Shown: piece after piece, positions 18,015 to 26,054 of the stretch
Layout of the letters: the number at the start of each line of letters is the position of its first letter
How positions within the stretch are numbered: the stretch's first letter is position 1
Assembly: GCA_029262375.1 (NCBI GenBank)
Contig: JAJCZM010000044.1
Span: forward strand, 248,001-312,000
Direction: 5' to 3'
Source of the DNA: Deltaproteobacteria bacterium
GTDB taxonomy: Bacteria; Desulfobacterota; Binatia; UBA1149; SPBQ01
DNA: 64,000 nucleotides
Program-made: the position numbers and the translations under genes
The notes under the pieces: generated by a model
What the model saw: the letters and a program-made list of their open reading frames with translations, nothing else
Told to the model about the DNA's origin: nothing
Database searches by the model: none

Positions 18015-19610
18015 TCACCCGGCGGACAAGCGACTGAACAGGCCGTCGCGATCGATACCGAGCACGGCCGCAGCAGCCTCTATGCCCGACACGACGACGC
18101 CGTACACACCGCCACCCGGCTGCGCCCAATGTCCCGCGAGAAACAGACCGTTGAGCGGGGTGCTGTTTCCCGGCCGTCCGGCACCAACCTGCCCCGGCGA
18201 CAGTTCCCAGCCGTAGATCGCGCCGTCGGAGTTACCGGTGTAGCGCTCCATCGTGAACGGAGACGCTCCTTCGCGGTAGACCAGATGATCGCTGAGTCCG
18301 GCAAGTTCCGGTAGCAGCTTCTCTGCGCGTGCGGTCATTTCTTCCACCACTCGGTCCTTCTTGGTGCGCCAGTTGGCGGTCGCGTCGTGCGAAACCAACG
18401 TCGTAAGCGTGAGTAGATGCTCGCCGGCCGGTGCAAGATCTCGATCGACGAGAGTCGGAACCGTAACGCTCAGCCAGTTGGGCGATCCCTTCTCAACGCC
18501 GCGATACGACGCATCGTGGTCCCAACGAGCGAACGCGAACGTTTCGTGCGCGAGGTCGCGCGACGCGAGATCCAAATCGGTGGCTGCGTACACGACGAAC
18601 GCAGACACCGATGGACGGCGCCGCCTGTGCGCACGCAAGTAACGAGCCGGAAAGCGTTCTTCGCCGACGAGTTGCTCGATGGTCTGGCGCGCGTCGGCAT
18701 TCGAAATCACGGTACGCGTGCGCGCATGGCGATCACCGTCGAGACGAACCCCGCAGATTCCTTCATCGTCGGTCTCGATGCGCTCGACGGACGAGGACAG
18801 TACGACCCGACCACCGGCTGACTCTACAGAGTGAGCGAGCGCTTCCGCGAAGCGCTGAAACGTCCCTTTACAGTAGTAGGCGCCGTCGGCCACGTAACTG
18901 ATCAGCATCGATGCCCAGTACAAGAACGAGACGCGCGACGGGGGCAGACCCGCGTATGGCCAGCAGGTCGCGAGTACCGATTTCAGTTTCGGGTCGGTGA
19001 TGTAGTCGTCGAGTACGTCCGAGAGTGTCGCGCGGTGATAACGCACCAACGCGGGAAACGCTTGAGCAAAAGTCTTCGAACCGGTCGCCGTGCTCGAACT
19101 CGAGGCACGGTCGGTCTCGTCGCGGATGTCGCAACAAAGCTTCGTCAGCTTGGCAATGCCGTCGCGCTCGGCAGGAAACAACTGCGCGTGCGCATCGATA
19201 AAGCGTTCCAGTCCGACCGGAATGTCCATACGGAAGTCCGGGTAATACACGCGATAAAAAGGATCGACGGATACGAATTCGCAATCGTCGCCGGCTCCGA
19301 CTGCATCGACGACGCGGCGGACAATCCCGCCGTCGTCGTCCGGCGAAGGACGACAGCCGCCGATCAGATGAACCGCGGAATCGAAACGATAGCTGTGTCG
19401 ACGAAAGGAATGCGCATAACCGCCAACGCGGTCGTGACGCTCGACGACCAAGACACTGCGCCCACTGGCTGCGAGGAGAGCGGCGGCGGTCAATCCACCG
19501 AGCCCGCTGCCGACTACGATCACATCGTAGTATTCGTCGATGCTACCGTCGCCGTTCGCGCCGCTCGAGTCGCCGCCACTACTGCGATCGGTAGATCGAG
19601 CCGGCGGCAT
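18015..19610 (-). CDS. Carotenoid desaturase/isomerase-like FAD oxidoreductase
   Basis: 531 residues, start at ATG 19610, sharing a base with the stop of the halogenase-like gene. The NAD(P)/FAD-binding hairpin reads VVGSGLGGLTAAALLAASG then VVERHDRVGGYAHSF, as in CrtI, CrtISO and retinol saturases. The C-terminal YGWELSPGQVG and LFLAGHWAQPGGGV blocks are those of CrtISO-like enzymes. In a polyene cluster it could isomerise or desaturate the conjugated chain; that role is inference. There is no phytoene synthase in the window, which argues against a carotenoid pathway here. Confidence 0.88.
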   Translation of the reverse strand: MPPARSTDRSSGGDSSGANGDGSIDEYYDVIVVGSGLGGLTAAALLAASGRSVLVVERHDRVGGYAHSFRRHSYRFDSAVHLIGGCRPSPDDDGGIVRRVVDAVGAGDDCEFVSVDPFYRVYYPDFRMDIPVGLERFIDAHAQLFPAERDGIAKLTKLCCDIRDETDRASSSSTATGSKTFAQAFPALVRYHRATLSDVLDDYITDPKLKSVLATCWPYAGLPPSRVSFLYWASMLISYVADGAYYCKGTFQRFAEALAHSVESAGGRVVLSSSVERIETDDEGICGVRLDGDRHARTRTVISNADARQTIEQLVGEERFPARYLRAHRRRRPSVSAFVVYAATDLDLASRDLAHETFAFARWDHDASYRGVEKGSPNWLSVTVPTLVDRDLAPAGEHLLTLTTLVSHDATANWRTKKDRVVEEMTARAEKLLPELAGLSDHLVYREGASPFTMERYTGNSDGAIYGWELSPGQVGAGRPGNSTPLNGLFLAGHWAQPGGGVYGVVVSGIEAAAAVLGIDRDGLFSRLSAG

Positions 19611-20881
19611 CAATGCACCTCCAGCTTCGCCGGGTCGTGCCCGACAATGGCGTACTTCACCATGAAATCGAGAAGCCCCACGCTGTATCGGCTACGTGTG
19701 GCCTCGCCGGTGAAGATTCTCGGAAGGTGTCGTTGTAAATGGCGGTCAACGAGTTGCCAGCCACGGCGCTTTCGCACCGCATCCCCCACTTCGAACAGAG
19801 TAAACAATCGGCCGTCGTAATAGTAGTCAACCAGGCGCTGCCAAACGGTGAGCTGATCGATGACATAGTGTTCGTAGTTTCGCATCGCCGAGGCCGAGCC
19901 GGCCAGGATCGCATCGGCCAGACGCGCAGCCGCACTCATGCCGATCAATAGGCCGCTGGAGAACACCGGATCGACGAAGCCGAACGCATCGCCCACCAGC
20001 GCCCAGCCCGGCCCCACACCGCGCAGCGAACGTAGCTGGTAGTTGTTGTAGCGCACGACCGGCGAGATCCGGCGCGCACCGGCCGACCACTGCGACAGAG
20101 CCGGCTCGCGCGACAGGAAGGCATCGTACTGGGTCTCCGGTGTTGCGCCGAACTCGGCCAAATAGCCGTCGTTGACGACGAATCCCACCGACACACGACC
20201 GGGCAGCGGAATGCGCCAGCACCAGCCCCTCGTGAGCCGATCGGTGTGCACGTTGCCGTCGATGAGCAGTGGTACTCCTTCTAAATGCGCGTGTAGTGCC
20301 GCGTCTTTGCGCGGCCCCTCGACGAAGTCCAGATCCAGCGCGCGTGCGACAATCCGGGCACGCCCGCCGGCATCGATCACCCAATCGGGCGTACCGCCTA
20401 GTACTTCGGCGGCGCGCTCGGCGCTGGCGCCGCCGAGCGCGATCCTTCCTTCAGGGCCTGCAAGGCCCACCGGTTCGCCCTCAGTGATAATCGATGCACG
20501 CTCTTCAATGATGTGAGCACCAGCGGCGCGGGCCGCCTCGAGAATGCTCGCATCGAAGCGGTCTCGCGGGACGTTGTACGAGTATTGCACTTCGGCGCCG
20601 AGCGCCTCCGCGAAGCAGAAACTCTGCGTCGTGATATCACCGAACGTGAACGACGCTCCCGGCTTGTGGGTGGCGTACGCTGCGACTTCCTCTTCTATTT
20701 GTAGCCGGCGAAGGAAGGGTATCACCGCCGGCACCAGCGATTCTCCGACAAGAATGGGAGGACGCTTCGGATTGTGAAACACCGCGACGCGAGCGCCGGC
20801 GCGACACAGATACGCGCCGAGACTGGCACCGACTGGCCCACCACCGACGATGGCGACACGGAGTTGACTGGTGCTCGACAC
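19610..20881 (-). CDS. FAD-dependent halogenase-like monooxygenase 3
   Basis: 423 residues from GTG 20881. It has the same architecture as the 11163 gene: VAIVGGGPVGASLGAYLC, VGESLVPAVIPFLRRLQI, THKPGASFTFG (candidate Lys), RGWCWRIPLPGRVSVG (WxWxIP) and GDAFGFVDPVFSSG. The two are clear paralogues and may act on successive positions of one substrate or on different substrates. It is the first gene of a long minus-strand run and diverges from the carrier-protein gene at 20975 with 93 bp between, a likely shared promoter region. Confidence 0.85.
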   Translation of the reverse strand: MSSTSQLRVAIVGGGPVGASLGAYLCRAGARVAVFHNPKRPPILVGESLVPAVIPFLRRLQIEEEVAAYATHKPGASFTFGDITTQSFCFAEALGAEVQYSYNVPRDRFDASILEAARAAGAHIIEERASIITEGEPVGLAGPEGRIALGGASAERAAEVLGGTPDWVIDAGGRARIVARALDLDFVEGPRKDAALHAHLEGVPLLIDGNVHTDRLTRGWCWRIPLPGRVSVGFVVNDGYLAEFGATPETQYDAFLSREPALSQWSAGARRISPVVRYNNYQLRSLRGVGPGWALVGDAFGFVDPVFSSGLLIGMSAAARLADAILAGSASAMRNYEHYVIDQLTVWQRLVDYYYDGRLFTLFEVGDAVRKRRGWQLVDRHLQRHLPRIFTGEATRSRYSVGLLDFMVKYAIVGHDPAKLEVH

Positions 20882-20974
20882 GGCGCGCGACGATAGGACC
20901 TCACGCGGCGGGAATCAACCGACGCCCACGTGGCCGTTTGACTATCTAACCGCGCGGCGCGTAGACCTGACGCG

Positions 20975-21226
20975 ATGACCCGCGACGAGCTCACCGACAT
21001 CATTTTCTCGACGCTCAGCAAAGAGTTACTCGACGTGGGCGACGACTTCTCGCGCGACTCCGATCTCATGGCTTTCGGTCTCGACTCGCTCACACTGACG
21101 CAGCTCCTGCTCGCGATCGAAGAAGCAACCGGCGTCTGGGTGGACGAAAGTACGATCACAGAGCAATCGCTCGGCAGCACGACCGCGTTTGCCGAACTCG
21201 TCCATGGCCAAATCGACAAATCCTAG
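20975..21226 (+). CDS. Carrier protein (ACP/PCP-like)
   Basis: 83 residues. The phosphopantetheine site is GLDSLTLTQLL (about S38), which is the GxDS form more like peptidyl/aryl carrier proteins than the DSID form of the other two carriers in the cluster. It overlaps the next gene by 23 bases and heads a four-gene plus-strand module with a condensation-like enzyme, a flavoprotein and an adenylating enzyme. Its likely cargo is the acid activated by the enzyme encoded at 23906 (inference from linkage). Confidence 0.9.
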   Translation: MTRDELTDIIFSTLSKELLDVGDDFSRDSDLMAFGLDSLTLTQLLLAIEEATGVWVDESTITEQSLGSTTAFAELVHGQIDKS

Positions 21227-22535
21227 CGCGGTCGCCCTCACGGGTGCCGACTGCTTTCTGCGTGCGTTCGACGCGGAAGTGCGCCGTCACTCGGATGCAG
21301 GCCATCTCGCGCAGTTGGTGCTGCGCATGGGACCGGGATTCTCCTCCGACGCCTTCAAAGCGCTGCTGCGTAGCGTTGCGCGCGCGAACCCGATCATGCG
21401 CGCACCGATTCGTCGTCGCGCGGCCATCGGCACTCCCCAGTATCGCCTGCACAAAGCTCGGCCGGTAGACACCATTCCGATCGACGTCCATCGTCGTGAT
21501 CTGCGCAGTGACACGTCGCCTCCTGCGCCTTTTCTCCATCGGCTCAACGCCACGATGTCTGCACGCGACGGCCTGCTGCTGGCGGCCGATATCGTCGAGT
21601 ATTCCGACACCAGCGCCGACGTCGCGCTCACCTGGCTGCACTTGCTGTTCGACGGCGCCGGCAGCGAACGTTTCGTCGAACATCTGGCCAGGTGCTGCAA
21701 CGACCCCGAGTACGATCGCCGCATTGAGATCGGACAGCCGGTGGCGAAGCAGCCGACGACGCTGCGAGAGCGCGCCAACATGGCGTCGGCCTGGCACGCC
21801 GCCCTGATCGGCGACGAGCCACGAACGATTGCTTCACCGGCAGGCCCGCTCGCACGAGTCCCCCAACAGCTGTGCTATCGCTGGACGCAACTCGAGCGCG
21901 AACAAACCGCGATAATACGCGAACGAAGCAGGCGGATCGCCGGCGTACTCACTCCGATGCTGTTTTATCTGGCGGCGGCCATCCGCGGCCACCAAGCGGT
22001 GGCGCGCCATCGCAACCAACTGCCGGAAAAATGGCTGGTTCCGCTTCCGGTGAATCTGCGACCGAAGGGAAGCGCGGGCGAGATCTTTCGCTCTCACGTC
22101 GCGCTGATCTGGTTTCACGCGCTGCCCTCACAGGCCGAAGATTTCGAGGGCTTGATCGAAGTTCTCAAACAACAGCGCATCACCGCCATCAAGAACGGCC
22201 ACATCGAAGCGGGCGCCGCCGCGATGGATTTCGTGCGCATGGCACCCGCGCGCGTTTTCACGAAGCTCGCTCGCCGCGACTACAACGGCGAACTGTGCTC
22301 TTTCTTCTTCGCATTCACCGACGAGTTCGCTCCGCAGGCGCGGCAACTGTGCGGCGCCGCCATCGAATCGGGATCTCACGTTCCCTCGGTACCGCCGTCG
22401 CCGGGAAGCAACGTCGTGGCGAGCCTGCGCGACGATCGCCTCACATTGACGCAGATCCGACAGCACGGCGCCCTGAGCGACGAAGAGGACGAGATTCTGC
22501 GTGCACAGGTGCTCGCCGATTTGCTCGGTCAATGA
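21204..22535 (+). CDS. Stand-alone condensation-domain/WES-like acyltransferase
   Basis: 443 residues from ATG 21204. The catalytic HHxxxDG motif of condensation domains appears as LHLLFDG (about 145-151); the second, catalytic His and the Asp are kept. The N-terminal half has the substrate tunnel strands. The C-terminal half contains VPLPVNLRP, typical of NRPS condensation and wax-ester-synthase/papA folds. It would use the acyl thioester on the neighbouring carrier to form an ester or amide with another alcohol or amine. No other NRPS domain is fused. Confidence 0.75.
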   Translation: MAKSTNPSAVALTGADCFLRAFDAEVRRHSDAGHLAQLVLRMGPGFSSDAFKALLRSVARANPIMRAPIRRRAAIGTPQYRLHKARPVDTIPIDVHRRDLRSDTSPPAPFLHRLNATMSARDGLLLAADIVEYSDTSADVALTWLHLLFDGAGSERFVEHLARCCNDPEYDRRIEIGQPVAKQPTTLRERANMASAWHAALIGDEPRTIASPAGPLARVPQQLCYRWTQLEREQTAIIRERSRRIAGVLTPMLFYLAAAIRGHQAVARHRNQLPEKWLVPLPVNLRPKGSAGEIFRSHVALIWFHALPSQAEDFEGLIEVLKQQRITAIKNGHIEAGAAAMDFVRMAPARVFTKLARRDYNGELCSFFFAFTDEFAPQARQLCGAAIESGSHVPSVPPSPGSNVVASLRDDRLTLTQIRQHGALSDEEDEILRAQVLADLLGQ

Positions 22536-22616
22536 ATGCACCGCGTAGTAACAAGACCGTGAGAACAGAGCCGGTGAGGACAGGGCCAAAAATGACAGCG
22601 CAAGAAAGAACAGCGA

Positions 22617-23909
22617 ATGCCGGCTGACGATGCATTCGACGTTGCCGTCGTCGGCGCTGGAGCTGCCGGTGTCGCCGCCGCGGTCACTGCGGCGCGCGCG
22701 GGCGCACGCGTCGTACTCATCGACAGGTCTTCTCGACCGGGCGGTGTCGTATCGCAGGCGCTGGTGCACACCATCTGCGGGCTCTACCTCCCGTCTTCGC
22801 AAGGTCGACCGGAGTTCGCGAACGAAGGATTTCCGCGACTGTTCACCGAAGCGCTTCGCCGCGGCGGCGGCACCGGCGACATTGCCCATGCGCGCAACGC
22901 CGTATTTCTACCGATCGCGCCCGACGCGTACACGGCCCTGGTCGCGGAGTACTGCGCCCAGACGAAGGGACTGACGCTACTATGTGACTGCACACTGGTG
23001 ACCGCGACGCTCTCACACGATGCCCGTTCCTCGTCACAGCTCGGCGTGCGGCACGCGGGTCGAGCACGCACGCTCACGGCCGGCGCGGTCGTCGACTGCA
23101 GCGGCGATGCGCTGGTCGCCGCGCTCGCGGGCGCAGATACTCTCGAAACAACGAGCGAGGATCTTCAGTATCCGTCGTACATCGTGCGCTTGGATTCCGT
23201 CGATACGTCCGCACTCGATCGCATCGAATGCGCGCGCATCAGTACCGCGGTCGCGCGCGCTTGCCGCGACGGTCGCTTGCCGATCGCGACGGAGTCGGTA
23301 CTGCTGCGCACCGGAGTCGAAGCGGGGTCGGTGTATGCCACCATCAACGTGGACAAACCCGACCCGGAGCGTTTCGACCCTCTCGACGAAGGCGCGCTCG
23401 AGTCATTGGTGACGTCACTCAAAGAAGCCGTCAACACATTGTCGGATTTCTTGATCGAAACGCGCCCGGCATTCACCCGGGCGCGCCTCGGACGCACGGC
23501 CGACTGCCTCGGCGTACGCGAATCGCGACGCGTTGCCGGACGCGAGGTGATCTCGGGCGACGACATACGCGAAGCGCGCACGCATGAAGACGAAATCTGT
23601 CGCTCGTCGTGGCCGATCGAACTGTGGACCAGCCACAAGAAGCTGCACTTCGAACCGGTGTCGGCGGCCGGGTCGGTACCGCTCGGTGCCCTGCAGAGCG
23701 CGTCGCATCCATTGCTCGCAACGGCGGGACGCTGTTTGTCGGCCGACCGTGAAGCACTCGGTGCATTGCGCGTGATCGGCACCGCGATGGCCACAGGCGA
23801 AGCCGCCGGTGTCAATGCTGCGCTCGCAATCGATGGCGGATGTCGCCTAGGCGAGGTAGAAGCAGCAAGCGTACGCGCCGAGCTGCGCCGCATCGTCTCG
23901 ACTTCATGA
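22617..23909 (+). CDS. FAD-dependent oxidoreductase (FAD_oxidored type)
   Basis: 430 residues. The N-terminal VAVVGAGAAGVAAAVTAARAG is a Rossmann FAD fingerprint, then IDRSSRPGGVVSQ, then CSGDALVAALAGA. The C-terminal SADREALGALRVIGTAMATGEAAG is the second FAD contact of the FAD-dependent oxidoreductase family that includes thiazole-synthase-like and fumarate-reductase-like members. It has no WxWxIP halogenase motif. It overlaps the adenylation gene by four bases (ATGA) and follows the condensation-like gene by 81 bp. It may oxidise the carrier-bound acid; substrate is unknown. Confidence 0.85.
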   Translation: MPADDAFDVAVVGAGAAGVAAAVTAARAGARVVLIDRSSRPGGVVSQALVHTICGLYLPSSQGRPEFANEGFPRLFTEALRRGGGTGDIAHARNAVFLPIAPDAYTALVAEYCAQTKGLTLLCDCTLVTATLSHDARSSSQLGVRHAGRARTLTAGAVVDCSGDALVAALAGADTLETTSEDLQYPSYIVRLDSVDTSALDRIECARISTAVARACRDGRLPIATESVLLRTGVEAGSVYATINVDKPDPERFDPLDEGALESLVTSLKEAVNTLSDFLIETRPAFTRARLGRTADCLGVRESRRVAGREVISGDDIREARTHEDEICRSSWPIELWTSHKKLHFEPVSAAGSVPLGALQSASHPLLATAGRCLSADREALGALRVIGTAMATGEAAGVNAALAIDGGCRLGEVEAASVRAELRRIVSTS

Positions 23910-25351
23910 ACATCGTAGACGCCATACGCGATTTCGCCGACGCGAATCCCGAGCATCCCGCGCTCGTGTTCACGGGCGCCGATCGGCGAACAGAGTGGGC
24001 CTACGCGTCGCTCATCGAAGAAATCGACCGCATCGCCGCACGCTTGCGCGACGCGGGTATTGAACGCGGACATCGCGTCGGAGTCACCGCGCCGCAATCG
24101 GCGACGTTCATCGCAACGGCTCTTGCTACGATCGCGGTAGACGCGTGCCTCGTGCCGCTACCGGAAGACCTTTCGACAACGTCCCGCGACGAGTTCTGCC
24201 GACGCGCGCACCTCCATTTTCTCGTGACCACACCACGCGACCTCGGCGCAGCGCAAGCGATCGAAGCCGTTACGCCGACAAACCCGCTCGAGCCGACCGC
24301 CGAAGCTGAGTTCGCGCGTCTGGCACCGGCGTATCTACGCTTCACATCGGGAACGACGAATACCAGAAAGGGTGTGGTGCTCGGGCACGACGGCATCGCC
24401 ACCCGGCTCGATCGCGCCAACAGCGTGCTCGGAATCGGTCCAAGTGACCGCATTCTCTGGCTGCTTCCGATGGCGCACCATTTTGTCGTCTCGATCCTCC
24501 TGTATCTGCGCGCTGGGGCGACCGTCTTACTCCCGGCGCACTCGCTGGCGGCATCGATCCTGGAGATGGCCGAGGCCGAACGCGCAACGGTGATGTACGC
24601 ATCGCCCTATCATTACGGACTGCTGGCGAGTGGCGGCGACTCCCGTGGCGCGGATACCCGGCTTGCCCATCTGCGTCTGGCCGTATCGACGGCCGAACAT
24701 TTGCGCGAAGCCACCGCGGATGCTTTTCGCGCTCGCTTCGACATCGCCGTCGTACAGGCACTCGGTATCATTGAAGTGGGACTCCCGGTGATCAATCACC
24801 TATCGGCCGCGACCAAACCCGAAGCACTCGGCAGACCGGTCGATGGCTATGACGTTTGGTTGCGCGGTGAAGACGGAAACCCCGTGCCCGACAGTTCCGC
24901 CGCGAACACGGGAGAGATTTGTATTCGCGCCGATGGCATCTTCGACGCGTATCTCGATCCGTGGTTGTCGTCGGCGAGCATGCCCGAAGGCTTTCGGACC
25001 GGAGATCAAGGATGGTTCGACAACGACGGCGACCTTCACCTCGCCGGCCGGCGCACGAACCGCATCAACATGGCGGGGATGAAATTCTTCTGTGAAGAAG
25101 TCGAGCGCGTCCTCGATAGCCATCCGGGCGTCGAGCGCAGCCTGGTGTATGCGCGGGCGCATCCGCGGCTCGGTGAGATCCCGGTGGCCGACGTCGTATT
25201 GAGCGACGCGAGTCTCGAAGAGACCGTCACAAAGTCGCTACGCGCTTACTGTCGCGAACATCTCGCGCCGTACATGATCCCGCGCGAATATCGCGTCGTC
25301 GAGGCGCTTGCGCAGACGGCTACGGGGAAAGTCGCCCGGACGCGACCGTAA
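23906..25351 (+). CDS. Adenylate-forming enzyme (acyl/aryl-acid activating)
   Basis: 481 residues from ATG 23906. Core motifs of the ANL superfamily: A3 loop LRFTSGTTNTRKGVVL, A7-like RTGDQGWFDNDGDLHLAGR, and C-terminal ATGKVARTRP (A10, catalytic Lys). It would activate an acid with ATP and load the carrier encoded at 20975. Specificity cannot be read with confidence. It is slightly shorter than typical enzymes but complete. Its 3' end overlaps the DUF3261 gene on the other strand by 32 bases. Confidence 0.9.
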   Translation: MNIVDAIRDFADANPEHPALVFTGADRRTEWAYASLIEEIDRIAARLRDAGIERGHRVGVTAPQSATFIATALATIAVDACLVPLPEDLSTTSRDEFCRRAHLHFLVTTPRDLGAAQAIEAVTPTNPLEPTAEAEFARLAPAYLRFTSGTTNTRKGVVLGHDGIATRLDRANSVLGIGPSDRILWLLPMAHHFVVSILLYLRAGATVLLPAHSLAASILEMAEAERATVMYASPYHYGLLASGGDSRGADTRLAHLRLAVSTAEHLREATADAFRARFDIAVVQALGIIEVGLPVINHLSAATKPEALGRPVDGYDVWLRGEDGNPVPDSSAANTGEICIRADGIFDAYLDPWLSSASMPEGFRTGDQGWFDNDGDLHLAGRRTNRINMAGMKFFCEEVERVLDSHPGVERSLVYARAHPRLGEIPVADVVLSDASLEETVTKSLRAYCREHLAPYMIPREYRVVEALAQTATGKVARTRP

Positions 25352-26054
25352 CGAAACGGGCCGAATAGCCGCATCCTGCGCGGACGATCTCTCTCGTCGC
25401 ACCTTGCACGGTCACTCGTGCGACATCTTTTCGCCGGCCTGCCATTCCCAATAGACCGCGAATCGTTGCGCCCTCTCCGGAGACCTGGGGCCCTTGTATG
25501 CGAAGAACACGCTCACGTACTTCGCGTGCAGCGGATTCGTCGGACGGTAGCGTTTCGTCGATCACCACGAAAGCGCCGATCATACGCTTGCGCGCGGGCA
25601 CGATTTCTTGCGCAGCTTCTTGCGCAGCTTCTTGCGAAACTCCCTGCCCCCGTTTCTCGGCATCGAACACGGAGCTTAGAAAATGCACGCGCACCAGATC
25701 GCGCAGCACGTTGTAGGGCGCCACCGGCAACGCACGCCCCATATGGCTCACGATTTCGACATCGTCGCCGCGTTGGCGAATCGTGAACGCTTTGTTCCCG
25801 AACGACGTCAGCGCGATCACGGTGAGACCGCCCGCGCGCGTCTCCGTCACGAGTTCGAGACCGATTTCGCGATCGCCGACGCGGTATCGAACGCGATCAT
25901 GAATACGGAGATCGTTAGGAATCAGCGGCGTGGACAACAGCGCCCCGGCGCAATCGGCAGTTCCATAGCCGCCGGTCAACGCTTGAATCGAATGTAATGC
26001 CGTACAGCCGCCCAGCAACACGCACATGACCAGAGGCCATACGATCGTCTTCAC
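25320..26054 (-). CDS. DUF3261-like lipoprotein of aryl-polyene export
   Basis: 244 residues from a GTG at 26054, the GTGA overlapping the MMPL exporter stop. It has a signal peptide with a lipobox (LVMCVLLGGC, lipid-bearing Cys17) and no further membrane segment. The mature part has beta-rich sequence like the DUF3261 lipoproteins of APE loci. An insert of about 12 residues (SQEAAQEAAQEIV) with a short 12-base repeat lies mid-protein. It probably assists transfer of the polyene-lipid to the outer membrane with the exporter and the LolA-like carrier. Confidence 0.82.
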   Translation of the reverse strand: MKTIVWPLVMCVLLGGCTALHSIQALTGGYGTADCAGALLSTPLIPNDLRIHDRVRYRVGDREIGLELVTETRAGGLTVIALTSFGNKAFTIRQRGDDVEIVSHMGRALPVAPYNVLRDLVRVHFLSSVFDAEKRGQGVSQEAAQEAAQEIVPARKRMIGAFVVIDETLPSDESAAREVRERVLRIQGPQVSGEGATIRGLLGMAGRRKDVARVTVQGATREIVRAGCGYSARFVTVASGRLSP

